Source: Rhizobium lentis | GTDB taxonomy: Bacteria > Pseudomonadota > Alphaproteobacteria > Rhizobiales > Rhizobiaceae | Length of the DNA: 64,000 bases | Direction of reading: 5' to 3' | Assembly: GCF_014200175.1 (NCBI RefSeq) | Contig: NZ_JACHBD010000007.1 | Location: forward strand, 186,001-250,000 | Part shown: piece by piece, positions 47,601 to 58,977 of the stretch | Layout of the letters: each line of letters opens with the position of its first letter | How positions within the stretch are numbered: position 1 is the first letter of the stretch | The notes under the pieces: model-generated | The model's database searches: none | What the model saw: the letters and a program-made list of their open reading frames with translations, nothing else | What the model was told of the DNA's origin: nothing | Program-made: the position numbers and the translations under genes

Positions 47601-50161
47601 CTTCCCGCGTCACCCTGCATGCGAAGAACGGCAAGGTGGTCGACCAGATCAACCGCGCCGTCGCCCTGTTTGCACCGTCGAAGGATGAACTGCAGGAGAT
47701 GGAGCGCGCTGAGCGCAACAAGGCTTCGGTCAAGCGTGTCGCGCCGGTGCCGCCGCCTGTCGTGCCGGCCGTCGTCATCGAAGAGGAAGGCGATCTCGAC
47801 TTCTGGAATGGCATCGGCGGGTTTGCCCGAGACGGCCGCGAATATGTCGTTCGCTTGCCCGGCGGTCATGCAACGCCGCAGCCCTGGATCAACGTCATTT
47901 CCAATGACAGGTTCGGCTTTCACGTGTCGGCCGAAGGCGCAGGCTTCACCTGGAGCGTCAATTCGCGCGACTACCAGCTGACCTCCTGGTCGAACGATGC
48001 CGTGGTCAACCGTTCGGGGGAGGCCTTCTATCTCGCCGACCTCGACAGCGGTGCGGTCATGACGCCGTTCGCGGCGCTGTCGCGCCGGCCGGACATTCGT
48101 TTTGAAGCCCGCCATGGGCTCGGCTATTCGGTCTTCTCAAGCGTCCAGCACGAGATCGCACTGGAGCTGACGCAGACGATCGCTCGCGACAAGCCGGTCA
48201 AGCTGCAGCGTCTGCGCCTGCGCAATACCGGCTCGACCGGTCGCAAGCTACGGCTCTACGGTTATGTCGAATGGGTCCTCGGCAACAATCCGGCACGCAC
48301 TGCACCCTTCATCCTGTCGAGCCATGATGAGGAGACGGGAGCGCTGTTCGCCACCAATCCCTACAGCATCGATTTTTCCAACCGAACCGCCTTCTTCGCG
48401 GCGAGCGAGACGCCTTCGAGCGTCTGCGCAAGCCGGCGCGAGTTCATCGGCAAGGCGGGAACGATCCAGGCGCCGCAGGCCGTTACGTCAGCGGCTGCTC
48501 TTTCGGGTGCGACCGAACTCGACGGCGATCCGGCCGCGGCTCTGGCTATCGACATCGAGCTTAACGCCGGCGAGGAGCGCGACTTCACCTTCTTCCTCGG
48601 CGATATGCCGACGGAAGAAGAAGCGCGCGACGTCATCGCCGATATCCGCAAGGCTTCGTTCGATGACGCCGTCGAGGCAAACCGCAGCTTCTGGCGAGAT
48701 TTCACCGGCAGGCTGCAGATCTCGACGCCGGATCGCGGGATGAACAATCTCGTCAACACCTGGCTGCCCTATCAGAGCCTCGGCTGCCGGATCATGGCCC
48801 GCACCGCCTTCTACCAGGCAAGCGGCGCCTTTGGCTTCCGAGATCAGCTGCAGGACACGCTGGCCTTCCTGCTGCACGAACCCTCGATCGCCCGCCGGCA
48901 GATCCTGAACGCCGCCTCGCGCCAATTCCGCGAGGGCGACGTCCAGCATTGGTGGCTGCCGGGAACGGGTGCCGGCGTCCGCACGATGATCTCGGACGAC
49001 GTCGTCTGGCTGAGCTATGCGATCCATCACTATTGCAGCGTCACCGGTGACAAGAGCGTGCTCGACGAGGAAATTGCCTTCCTGGAAGGCCCGGCGCTTC
49101 TCGAGGGACAGCATGACTCGTTCTACAAGCCGGAGATTTCCGAGGATAAGGCGAGCGTCTACGAACATGCGGCGCTGGCACTCGATCTCGCCATCGCCCG
49201 CAAGGGGGCTAACGGCCTGCCGCTGTTCCTCGGCGGCGACTGGAACGACGGCATGAACCGCGTCGGCATCGCCGGCCGCGGCACCAGCGTCTGGCTCGGC
49301 TGGTTCCTGGCGGGTGCATTGCGCAACTTCATTCCCTATGCCGAAGAGCGCGGCGACACGGCGCGCGCAAAGCGCTGGACTGCACATCTCAAGGACTTGA
49401 AGAAGGCGCTCGAAACGGCGGCGTGGGACGGCGGCTATTATCGCCGGGGCACGTTTGACGATGGCGCGCGGCTCGGTTCCAAGGAAAGCCCGGAATGCCG
49501 GATCGATTCGATCGCGCAGTCCTGGAGCGTTCTGTCCGGCGAGGGCGACCCGGCCCGCGCTGTCAAGGCGATGGACGCCGTGCTCGATCAACTGGTCGAC
49601 GAGGAAGCCCGCATCATCCGGCTGTTCACGCCGCCTTTCATCAATTCCGCCAGGGATCCCGGTTATATCAAGGCTTATCCGCCGGGCGTGCGCGAAAACG
49701 GCGGCCAATATACCCATGCCGCGACCTGGGTGGTGATGGCGTTGGCGGAGCTCAAGCGGGGCGACGATGCCTTCCGCTGCTTCCAGATCCTCAACCCGAT
49801 CACCCATGCGCTCGACAAGGCTTCGGCCGAGCAATACCGGGTCGAACCCTACGTCGTGGCCGCCGACGTTTATGGACATGAGCCTTATACGGCGCGCGGC
49901 GGCTGGACCTGGTACACCGGCTCGGCCGGCTGGCTCTACCGGGCTGCCGTCGAGGGCATTCTCGGTATCCGGCTGAAAGACGGCCGGCTTTATGTGCGTC
50001 CGTCGCTCCCGTCTGAATGGGACGGTTTTGCGGCAGAGGTGGAGCGGGGCGACGGCAAATACCGCATTTCGGTCTCAAAAGCGTCCAATGCCAGCGGCTA
50101 CACTCTGTCGATCAACGGCAGCGAAATCGCCGATCCCGAAGAGGGATATCCGCTCGGATAA
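41642..50161 (+). CDS. ndvB: Cyclic beta-1,2-glucan synthase
   Basis: Giant inner-membrane enzyme of 2839 residues, the usual NdvB/ChvB/Cgs length. It starts, extends and cyclises beta-1,2-glucan from UDP-glucose and sets ring size; the product works in osmoadaptation and nodule invasion. Order: N-terminal region, membrane helices from about residue 415, glucosyltransferase (GT84) with LDADTR near 623 and QHRW near 770, more membrane helices (about 810-990), a GH94-like region, and the C-terminal phosphorylase-like catalytic part with GGDWNDGMNRVG near 2530. Start choice is between 41642, a TTG at 41618 and ATG 41687; none has a strong ribosome site. opgC follows at 102 bases. Confidence 0.96.
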   Translation: MSIAILSPSLPREPEMKQIDHNDSIRSTYLSIEDIKAMGDAVARNGVDKLPAFAPFDFFARHKENQKEILRVYRTTATDVEAGETITPAAEWLLDNHYIVEEAIQEVRRDFPRRFYRELPTMSVGGVEIPRTLVLAWLYVAHTHSTISQESLTALVDGFQASETLRIGELWALPSLVRYVLVENLRRISSRVEASRRLRRRANEAADELVRLTDPARAAAYLKTLEPLAEDNTFSTQFLYRLRDGSQTSSLAITWLDARLEELGRNTEEATTAEHSRLSSGNVTMGNIIRSLREIDDTEWSVWVEQVSHVDKLLWEHSDYGILDSGSRNKYRKQIEKLAKRSPLTEMEIAQLALDMTNAAKASGEAQPHEPNVGGFLSGTQRPKLEARANYRPTITQHFVRAVRQFNWLAIAVPVMLLTVIAMAVVGKFMANAGMGPIEIAVLLIMFSLPASEGATGLFNTLLSFFVTPARLVGYEFKEGIPEDARTLLVVPCLISNRDSVDDHVRNLEVHYLANPRGEIYFALLSDWPDSDVEETPADLEVLDYARREIANLSARYAYDGKTRFYLLHRRRLYNASEGVWMGWERKRGKLHELNMLLRGDRDTTYLPGANAVPANVQYVMTLDADTRLMRDAVTKLVGKLYHPINRPVINPKTGRVESGYGVLQPRVTPSLTTGKDASVFQRVFSINRGLDPYVFTVSDVYQDLAGEGTFTGKGLYHVDAFEASLRGRIDENSVLSHDLLEGSMARCALVTDLELVEDFPIRYEVETSRQHRWARGDWQLLPYMFNPKYGVTALGRWKMFDNLRRSLTPIAWFFASVLGWYFMGPLGALVWQILLIFCLFVAPTLSLINGIIPRTSDIIARAHLYTVWSDITAANAQVALRIVFIADSAAMMADAIGRSLYRLFVSRKMMLQWRTAASVQAGGQGTLASYYKRMWHAPALALLALGFAALPGDNAFLVGIPFALLWILSPVVAWYVSQSAETEDRLEVADSVSSELRKIARRTWRYFETFTTAEQNYLPPDNIQETPHVIVAARTSPTNIGVYLLSVVSGRHFGWFSFEETLERLEQTIATIDKMEKFRGHLYNWYHSDTLQTLGPRYVSAVDSGNLAGHLIAVSSACRNWAEAPSAHMQGNLDGVGDTAGILGEVLADLPDDRKTVRPLRRRLEERIVGFQNALAAVKREHEFASIRIINLAVLARDIEKLAANLDHEVKSKQSEEVTQWAASLVKVCEAHISDSTFDLSKVDALRPRLVALRDKARDLAFSMDFGFLFRPERRLLSIGYRVESGELDQACYDLLASECRLTSLFGIAKGDLPTEHWYRLGRQVVPVGSRGALVSWSGSMFEYLMPPLVMQERGGGILNQTNNLVVVEQINYARKLGIPWGISEAAFNARDHNLNYQYTNFGVPTLGLKRGLGHNAVIAPYASLLASQYDPQGALENLQRLRKVGALGKFGFHDAVDFTPTRVPEGKKCAVVYNYYAHHHGMSIAAVANVAFNGHLRELFHSDPVIEAAELLLQEKAPRDIPVMSGKHESDTPASIQDDLLRPEIRKINDPASRDRELVFLSNGHYSLMLTATGAGYSRWNGLSVSRWKADPTEDRWGTFIFLRDTATNEWWSATAEPKGVEGEKIKVEFADEKAQFTKTIGDLTSEVECIIATEHDAEARRVTLLNMGTEDRFIEVTSYLEPVITSDDTDNAHPAFARMFIKTEIGKRGDVIRAERNKRDPNEPNISIAHLIVDNAGDTRHTEFETDRRKFIGRGRSLADAAAFDPGATLSGSDGFTLDPVMSLRRTVRVPAGKKVSVFFWTIAAPNRDEVDKAVNRYRHPDAFNHELVQAWTRTQVQMRHVGVTSQQAAAFQHLGRYLVYPDMQLRKDEATVEAGLQSQSALWPLAISGDFPIFTLRVNDDMDLDIAREALLAQEYLRSRGVTADLIIMNERASSYAQDMQHALDAMCENVRRIGQADGLRQHIFAVRKDLMEESTYRAVIAASRVTLHAKNGKVVDQINRAVALFAPSKDELQEMERAERNKASVKRVAPVPPPVVPAVVIEEEGDLDFWNGIGGFARDGREYVVRLPGGHATPQPWINVISNDRFGFHVSAEGAGFTWSVNSRDYQLTSWSNDAVVNRSGEAFYLADLDSGAVMTPFAALSRRPDIRFEARHGLGYSVFSSVQHEIALELTQTIARDKPVKLQRLRLRNTGSTGRKLRLYGYVEWVLGNNPARTAPFILSSHDEETGALFATNPYSIDFSNRTAFFAASETPSSVCASRREFIGKAGTIQAPQAVTSAAALSGATELDGDPAAALAIDIELNAGEERDFTFFLGDMPTEEEARDVIADIRKASFDDAVEANRSFWRDFTGRLQISTPDRGMNNLVNTWLPYQSLGCRIMARTAFYQASGAFGFRDQLQDTLAFLLHEPSIARRQILNAASRQFREGDVQHWWLPGTGAGVRTMISDDVVWLSYAIHHYCSVTGDKSVLDEEIAFLEGPALLEGQHDSFYKPEISEDKASVYEHAALALDLAIARKGANGLPLFLGGDWNDGMNRVGIAGRGTSVWLGWFLAGALRNFIPYAEERGDTARAKRWTAHLKDLKKALETAAWDGGYYRRGTFDDGARLGSKESPECRIDSIAQSWSVLSGEGDPARAVKAMDAVLDQLVDEEARIIRLFTPPFINSARDPGYIKAYPPGVRENGGQYTHAATWVVMALAELKRGDDAFRCFQILNPITHALDKASAEQYRVEPYVVAADVYGHEPYTARGGWTWYTGSAGWLYRAAVEGILGIRLKDGRLYVRPSLPSEWDGFAAEVERGDGKYRISVSKASNASGYTLSINGSEIADPEEGYPLG

Positions 50162-50198
50162 AAGCGTTTCTCCACGCAGACATCACGGCGATTCGCGA

Positions 50199-50226
50199 AC
50201 GGCCAAAAGGGAACCCTTTTGGCCGT
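50199..50226. repeat. Perfect hairpin between ndvB and opgC
   Basis: ACGGCCAAAAGGG (50199-50211), AA, CCCTTTTGGCCGT (50214-50226). No T-run follows on the plus strand, so it may be a partial terminator, an mRNA-stability structure, or a processing site between the two genes. Confidence 0.6.
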
Positions 50227-50263
50227 CGTCGCGTTTGCAAAATCGGATAACAGGAGACACCCC

Positions 50264-51502
50264 ATGGCAAGCACGCTGACCGAAGCCATCGGCGCCGAGC
50301 GCAGTTCTCTATCCGTAGCTGCGCCAGGGCGCGATACAAGGCTTGACGTGCTGCGTGGCCTCGCCCTGATCATGATCTTCATCAATCATGTTCCCGGGCA
50401 ATTCTTCGAATATGCGACGACGAAGAATTTCGGCTTCTCCGATGCCGCCGAGGCCTTCGTGCTGATATCTGGCATTGCCGTCGGCCTTGCCTACGGATCC
50501 CGCTTTCAGCCGGGCAACCGGCTCAGAATGGCGATCAAGGCGGCAAAGCGGGCCTTTACGCTCTACCTCGCCCATATGATCACGACCTTCATGACGCTGG
50601 CGCTGTTCATCTGCGGCGCCTGGCTGTTCCACCGGCCCGGACTGCTTGTCGAAATCAATATTCTAGCGGTTCTGATGAACCTCAAGGAAGGTATCCCGGC
50701 GCTGCTCCTGCTCGGCCACCAGATCGGCTACAACAATATCCTGCCCATGTACGGGGCGTTGCTGCTGATGGTGCCCATCCTCCTTCTCCTGAACGAGCGA
50801 AGCCCGCTATTGGCGCTTGCCGTCTCGGGCGCGGTCTGGCTGCTCGCCGGCATTTATCAGGTGGCGCCGCACAACATGCTGATCGAGGGCTATTGGTTCC
50901 TCAATCCGCTGTCCTGGCAGTTCCTGTTTTCGATCGGCATTGTCTCGATCCTGCATATCAAGCGCGGCGGCCGGATTCCGCGGCACCCGCTATTGCTTGG
51001 GGTCGCCGCCGCTTACGTCGTGCTGTCCTTCGTCTGGGTGACAGGTCATCTCTGGATTTTCGGCAACTCGCTGGCAGCGCTTGGCCTGCCGCCTGTTATC
51101 ACCGGTTTCGACAAGACCTTCCTGTCACTGCCGCGGCTGCTGCATGTGCTGGCGCTGACCTATCTGATTATCAGCATCCCCGCATTCTCCCGCATCCTGC
51201 GGCGTCCCGCGGACCATCCGCTGACGATCCTCGGCCGCCATTCGCTCAACATCTTTGTCGCCGGCACGATCCTCGCCATGGTCGGCCAGGTGGTGCTCTA
51301 CATCACCAACAAGGATCCGCTGGTCGGCCCGATCTTTGTCATCGCCGGCATTGCGACGCAATTCACCTATGCCTACTATCTCGAACACAAACGTCAGCTG
51401 GGCAAGGTCAAGCGCAAGCTCGTCACCGAGGCTGCCGCCGTCCCGGTGCCCGTGCGGATCGGTGGAGCGGCAAACACCTATCGCCGCACCAATCGGCAAT
51501 AG
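50264..51502 (+). CDS. opgC: OpgC-type glucan acyl (succinyl) transferase
   Basis: Polytopic protein of 412 residues with about ten hydrophobic helices. The N-terminal block RLDVLRGLALIMIFINHVPG and the FGFSDAAEAFVLISGIAVGLAYG stretch (read FGFSDAAEAFVLISG) are hallmarks of the OpgC family. OpgC adds succinyl groups to periplasmic glucans in E. coli and Rhodobacter. Directly behind ndvB, it is the likely decorator of cyclic beta-1,2-glucan. CAGGAGA lies before the ATG, and a strong terminator follows. Confidence 0.88.
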   Translation: MASTLTEAIGAERSSLSVAAPGRDTRLDVLRGLALIMIFINHVPGQFFEYATTKNFGFSDAAEAFVLISGIAVGLAYGSRFQPGNRLRMAIKAAKRAFTLYLAHMITTFMTLALFICGAWLFHRPGLLVEINILAVLMNLKEGIPALLLLGHQIGYNNILPMYGALLLMVPILLLLNERSPLLALAVSGAVWLLAGIYQVAPHNMLIEGYWFLNPLSWQFLFSIGIVSILHIKRGGRIPRHPLLLGVAAAYVVLSFVWVTGHLWIFGNSLAALGLPPVITGFDKTFLSLPRLLHVLALTYLIISIPAFSRILRRPADHPLTILGRHSLNIFVAGTILAMVGQVVLYITNKDPLVGPIFVIAGIATQFTYAYYLEHKRQLGKVKRKLVTEAAAVPVPVRIGGAANTYRRTNRQ

Positions 51503-51524
51503 CAGCCAGCCTTGCCTGGATATA

Positions 51525-51562
51525 ACTGAGCCGGCGAGCCATGCCCGCCGGCTCAGTTTTTG
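51525..51562 (+). terminator. Rho-independent terminator after opgC
   Basis: ACTGAGCCGGCG (51525-51536) pairs with CGCCGGCTCAGT (51546-51557); a T5 run follows at 51557-51561. It overlaps the end of the convergent VOC gene. Confidence 0.9.
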
Positions 51563-51906
51563 TGAACGAGGATGTTCACCAGCCTGCCCAGGGGATCGCG
51601 GGCATAAAAGCGCCTGACGCCCCAGGGCTCGTCCACCGGGCCGTATTCGATCGGAAAACCGGCGGCCGACATCGCCGCGAAAGCAGCATCCAGATCGTCG
51701 ACTTCGATCGAGAGGTCCGGCACCGGCGTGCCGGAGCCGCCTTGGCTGGCGACGCTCACCTGAACATTCATAGGCCTCGCGGCGCCGAAGGTGGTGATCC
51801 AGCCGTGATCCATGACAACGTCGAGACCCAGGATATCCTGATAGAATCGCCGCGCCGGCGTGGTGTCGGGTGCCGCAATATTGGCGACGATCCGCAGGAC
51901 CTTCAT
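51553..51906 (-). CDS. VOC-family (glyoxalase/bleomycin-resistance-like) protein
   Basis: Protein of 117 residues with one beta-alpha-beta-beta-beta module pair of the vicinal-oxygen-chelate fold. Blocks: MKVLRIVANIAAPDTTPARRFYQDILGL (read IAAPDTTPARRFYQDILGL), LSIEVDDLDAAFAAM and RRFYARDPLGRLVNILVHKN. The family includes lyases, dioxygenases and drug-binding proteins; the substrate is unknown. GGAGG lies upstream of the ATG at 51906; the longer frame runs into a repeat. Confidence 0.85.
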   Translation of the reverse strand: MKVLRIVANIAAPDTTPARRFYQDILGLDVVMDHGWITTFGAARPMNVQVSVASQGGSGTPVPDLSIEVDDLDAAFAAMSAAGFPIEYGPVDEPWGVRRFYARDPLGRLVNILVHKN

Positions 51907-52206
51907 GGTCTTTCCCTCCGATGCTTGGACAAGGTGGAAGGTAGGAAGATCGGCAGGGTGGTCAATCGGGGTTTGGCTCGGAACGGCGGCGTGCGGCACC
52001 CCCCCTTCCGAACATCCCCCAAAAGTTGGGTGATCGGCAAAAGGTTGGCCCCGTAGTCCCTTTCCGCCGTCGTGCGAACACCGGTTCGTTGTTGGTTGGG
52101 GAAGCCGGTGCGCCCAGCCAATCTCCCCACCTGTGGGGGAGATCCCCGGCAGGGCAGAGGGGTGTCTCATGTACACGGAGGAATTGGACTGGCCTAACCC
52201 GCCAAA
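51907..52206. repeat. Intergenic region with a rhizobial repeat-like palindrome
   Basis: About 300 bases without a gene. ATCTCCCCAC (52121-52130) pairs with GTGGGGGAGAT (52133-52143, one bulge), followed by CCCCGGCAGGGCAGAGGGGTG, in the style of a widely dispersed rhizobial intergenic sequence. No coding potential is supported. Confidence 0.5.
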
Positions 52207-52240
52207 CAAAGGCCGGAAGGAACTATCCTTCCGGCCTTTG
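52207..52240 (-). terminator. Rho-independent terminator after ndvA
   Basis: Perfect 14-bp stem (52207-52220 and 52227-52240), loop AACTAT on the plus strand. On the minus strand it is followed by TTTGG, giving a short T-stretch TTTGTTTGG. Confidence 0.82.
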
Positions 52241-52257
52241 TTTTGAAACCCGACCGA

Positions 52258-54021
52258 TTAGGCGGCTTCGGTGGCGTGGGCCTTGCGGACTTCGTCGTCC
52301 GTCAGGATACCGCTGGCGCGCAGCAGGGCGGCGAAGCGGCCGTTGCTGTGGCTGAGCTCGTCGAAGCTGCCCTGCTCGGCGACGCGGCCGTTGTCCAGGA
52401 AGAGCACCATATCAGCTTCGCGGACCGTCGACAGACGGTGGGCGATGATGAAGGTGGTCCGGTTCTCACGCAGATTGTCGATCGCCGCCTTGACGCGGGC
52501 TTCCGTCTCGACATCGAGCGCCGAGGTCGCCTCGTCGAGCACCAGGATCGGCGCGTCCTTGAGGATAGCGCGGGCAATCGCGATGCGCTGGCGCTCGCCG
52601 CCGGAGAGCTTGTTGCCGCGTTCGCCGACATGCGTATCGTAACGCTCCTCGCGGGTTTCGATGAAGTCGGCAGCGGCGGCGGCTTCGGCCGCACGGCGCA
52701 TTTCCTCTTCGCTGGCACCCTCCCGGCCAAGGCGGATATTGTCGCTGATCGAACGGTTCAGCAGGCCGGCATCCTGGAAGACGGTGGCGATATGGCGACG
52801 CAGCGACTTGCGGGTCACCTTGGTGATATCGGTGCCGTCGACGAGGATCTGGCCACCCTGCGGGTCGTAAACGCGCTGCAGCAGGTTGACCAGCGTCGTC
52901 TTGCCGGCGCCGGTCGGGCCGACGATGGCAACTGTCTGGCCGGCCTTCACCGAGAAGGAGACATTGTGCAGACCCTGCGAGCTGTTGCCGAAGCCGAAGG
53001 AGACGTCGCGGAATTCGACCGCACCCTTGACGCTCTTGATCTCGCCGTTGCCGGCCGGCTCTTCGCGTTCACGCACCGAATCTTCGAGCGTGTAGAAATC
53101 CTGCAGCTTGGAACGAGCCTCGAAGATCTGCGTGGCGAATTGACGCATCAGGTCAAGGCGGGCAATCAGCAGGTTGGCAAAGCCGATGAAGGCAATGACG
53201 TCACCGACGCGCAGCTGGCCGGACTGAACGAGCATCGTGCCGATGATCAGGACAACCATCATCGCGATGGTTGAGGCCATCCGATTCAGCGCACTGGCGA
53301 TCGCCCACCAGTCGAGCACCGGATACTGGGCTTCGAGCAGCCGGTCGGCGAAGGATTTCAACGCCTTGGTTTCGGCTTCGATGCGGTTGTAGCTATGCAG
53401 AACGGACACGTTGCTGATCGAGTCGCTGACATGTGAGAAGACGGTATGATAGTGGTTCTCGACCGAAGCCTGGCCATCCTTGGTGCGGCTCATGACCACA
53501 CGGCCGATCAGCCAGTAAGCAATGCCGAGCACGATGAGGACGGCCGACAGGCGCAGGTCCATCGATATTGCGGTCGGCACGAGCAGGGCAAGCGCGATGA
53601 CCGTCGACAGATGGTTGCGCATGAATTCCAGCCAGAGGCCGAACAGCGTCTCGCAGGCGCGCAGCAGCGTATGCAGCGCGTTGGAGGTGCCGCGCTGGTG
53701 GTGCCAGGCGAGTGGCATGGATATGATCCGGCCGAAAGCCTCCGTCAGCAACGTGGCCCGCCGCCCATGGGCAAGCCGGTCGGCCTCGCGCGATACCAGG
53801 ACGAAGGCGATGGTGTTGAACACGGCGAAGCCCGCCCACATGAACAGGATGGGCTTGACTTCACCCTTGCCCGAGATCGCATCGATGATGCGACCGAACA
53901 GGATCGGTTCCGCAATGGTGATGGTCGCCAGAACAATATTGGCGATAACGACCAGGGATACGCGGAGCTTGTAGGCGCCAAGATAGCGCAGAGCTCTTGC
54001 ATAGACCTTGAATAGCGACAC
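52258..54021 (-). CDS. ndvA: Cyclic beta-1,2-glucan exporter, ABC transporter
   Basis: Type-I ABC exporter with fused membrane and ATPase domains, 587 residues from the GTG at 54021. Six helices lie in residues 1-320. The cassette has Walker A GPTGAGKTTLVNLLQR near 368, signature LSGGERQRIAIARAI near 470 and Walker B ILVLDEATSALDVETEA. The sequence reads as rhizobial NdvA (ChvA), which moves cyclic glucan to the periplasm. AGAGG lies six bases before the GTG, and the following SLFKVYARALRYL matches the known N-terminus; an ATG at 54039 would add six residues. Confidence 0.95.
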   Translation of the reverse strand: MSLFKVYARALRYLGAYKLRVSLVVIANIVLATITIAEPILFGRIIDAISGKGEVKPILFMWAGFAVFNTIAFVLVSREADRLAHGRRATLLTEAFGRIISMPLAWHHQRGTSNALHTLLRACETLFGLWLEFMRNHLSTVIALALLVPTAISMDLRLSAVLIVLGIAYWLIGRVVMSRTKDGQASVENHYHTVFSHVSDSISNVSVLHSYNRIEAETKALKSFADRLLEAQYPVLDWWAIASALNRMASTIAMMVVLIIGTMLVQSGQLRVGDVIAFIGFANLLIARLDLMRQFATQIFEARSKLQDFYTLEDSVREREEPAGNGEIKSVKGAVEFRDVSFGFGNSSQGLHNVSFSVKAGQTVAIVGPTGAGKTTLVNLLQRVYDPQGGQILVDGTDITKVTRKSLRRHIATVFQDAGLLNRSISDNIRLGREGASEEEMRRAAEAAAAADFIETREERYDTHVGERGNKLSGGERQRIAIARAILKDAPILVLDEATSALDVETEARVKAAIDNLRENRTTFIIAHRLSTVREADMVLFLDNGRVAEQGSFDELSHSNGRFAALLRASGILTDDEVRKAHATEAA

Positions 54022-54405
54022 GTCTAACCTCTTGTGCATCTGCGAAAACGGGAATGATGCGATGCTACGAAAGGCTACCTGAACCGGCGATTAACGGAGT
54101 ATTCAGAGTCCATCCGAGGGTTAATCGACCTCCGCCGACTTTCGCGGCTTGCGGCTAATCCGAAGCGGCATCAACAGCATAGAGCAGATCGGGTGACGAG
54201 CCCTCACATTTTTCTTTATCAGGGTCTGGCGCGGGAATTGCGGGCAGCTTATATGCCGAAACAATTTGCGCTTGCATTTTAATAAATGTTTTAGCACAGC
54301 AATAAATTAGAGACTGCAGTTTTTGAAGAAGACCGTTCCGCGACCAAGGTGTGAATGCCGCCAACGGCCTCGATGCGGACTTGGGGTCCGGACAGGGGCG
54401 TTTTT
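54022..54405. other. Gene-free region between ndvA and the LuxR gene (384 bases)
   Basis: Holds the divergent promoters of ndvA and the LuxR-type gene. The right half (about 54210-54330) is notably AT-rich. No open frame with a ribosome site was found, and no clear lux-box palindrome was recognised. Confidence 0.55.
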
Positions 54406-55152
54406 GTGACTATTAATTCGTTAATTCAATTGCTTGTCATTTTGGAAGAGTGCCCCGATCCGGATGCCGTCATCGCCGAGCTCGAGCAGGTCCTCCACCT
54501 TTCCGGCTTCGAGTATTACGGTCTGCTGCGCCATTTGCAAACTCCGGCGCAGCAGGAGCTGCGGGCCGCGCCGCTCGCCGGCCGCTGGCCGGAACAATGG
54601 CTGCAGATATATGCCGCGAAAAAATATGTCCGGATCGATCCGATGGTGCGCTATCTCACCCATGCGCAACGGCCGTTCCGCTGGCGGGAGAGTATGGCGG
54701 CGTTCAACGGCGATGCACATAGGCGCCGCATGGAGCAGATGATGGTCGATGCCTTCGGCCACGGATTGGAGGACGGCTATCTCTTTCCGATCCACGGGCG
54801 CAACGGCATTCTGGGAAGCCTCAGTCTCGGCGGCAGACCGATCGAATTGTCGCCGGTGGAGATCGCCTTGCTCGAGGCCGTGGCACGCAAGACCTTTTGG
54901 CGCTTGCTCGAGCTGACAGGCGAGGCCGAGGCGCTGGAGACGGTGCTGCCGTCTGAGACGCCGCTGACGCGGCGCGAGATGGAAATCCTGCACTATCTCG
55001 CCGAAGGCATGACGTCGATGGAGATCAGCAAGATGCTGAAGATCTCGAACCACACTGTCGATTGGTATATGAACGGCCTGCAGAACAAGCTAAAGGCGAA
55101 GAACAGGCAACAGGCGGTGGCGCTTGCCTTCCGCCATGGCCTGATAAGCTGA
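54406..55152 (+). CDS. expR: LuxR-family quorum-sensing regulator, ExpR-like
   Basis: Protein of 248 residues with an N-terminal autoinducer-binding domain and a C-terminal LuxR helix-turn-helix (about 186-243, LTRREMEILHYLAEGMTSME). Acyl-homoserine-lactone pocket residues look intact: Trp65 and Tyr69 in WLQIY, Asp78-Pro79 in RIDPM, Trp93 in FRW. No luxI gene is nearby, so it is a solo receptor. Its place directly before pyc and near ndvA matches expR in Sinorhizobium meliloti, which controls exopolysaccharide and motility. GTG at 54406 has AGGGG about seven bases upstream; ATG 54355 is the alternative. Confidence 0.8.
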   Translation: MTINSLIQLLVILEECPDPDAVIAELEQVLHLSGFEYYGLLRHLQTPAQQELRAAPLAGRWPEQWLQIYAAKKYVRIDPMVRYLTHAQRPFRWRESMAAFNGDAHRRRMEQMMVDAFGHGLEDGYLFPIHGRNGILGSLSLGGRPIELSPVEIALLEAVARKTFWRLLELTGEAEALETVLPSETPLTRREMEILHYLAEGMTSMEISKMLKISNHTVDWYMNGLQNKLKAKNRQQAVALAFRHGLIS

Positions 55153-55245
55153 GCTTTTCCTTATCCATTTCGCCAAAATCTCCGCATACTGCCAGTCGAC
55201 ATGCCTTCGCATGGCGAGAAATTGCGTTTCGCAGTCGCAAGAGAA

Positions 55246-55274
55246 ATTGAACTTCCTGTCACAAGAAGTTAAGA
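55246..55274 (+). promoter_or_regulatory. Weak promoter candidate of pyc
   Basis: ATTGAA (55246-55251), 17 bases, TTAAGA (55269-55274). The spacing is right but the -10 is poor. Overlaps a CTTCCTGTCACAAGAAG dyad. Confidence 0.3.
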
Positions 55275-55326
55275 ATTTTCTTCGCGGGTGCAGCATGCCC
55301 GCGTCTGAACGACGGAGGAGACCGTT

Positions 55327-58791
<3,465 letters not shown>

Positions 58792-58891
58792 ACCTTACCG
58801 AGCGGCTTGTTCAGTTTGCCGGCCGCTTCGGCCAATCACCTGATTGTGTGTGATCGGGCTGTCGGAAAGCTGATTTTTCGACGCGTTTACC

Positions 58892-58925
58892 GCCTCCTCG
58901 CCTTGCCCGGTGAGGAGGCTTTCTC
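58892..58925 (+). terminator. Rho-independent terminator after pyc
   Basis: GCCTCCTCGCC (58892-58902) pairs with GGTGAGGAGGC (58909-58919, one G.T), followed by TTTCTC. Confidence 0.75.
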
Positions 58926-58977
58926 ATAGACTTGAGGTCGTATTATCCGTCCCAAGAACAACCAGGAAATCCTTTCC

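Noticed and set aside
41534..48115. Long minus-strand open frames (678 and 644 codons) inside ndvB
   Set aside because: Antisense shadows; the translations are low-complexity Arg/Ala/Gly/His-rich and match nothing, while ndvB is certain.
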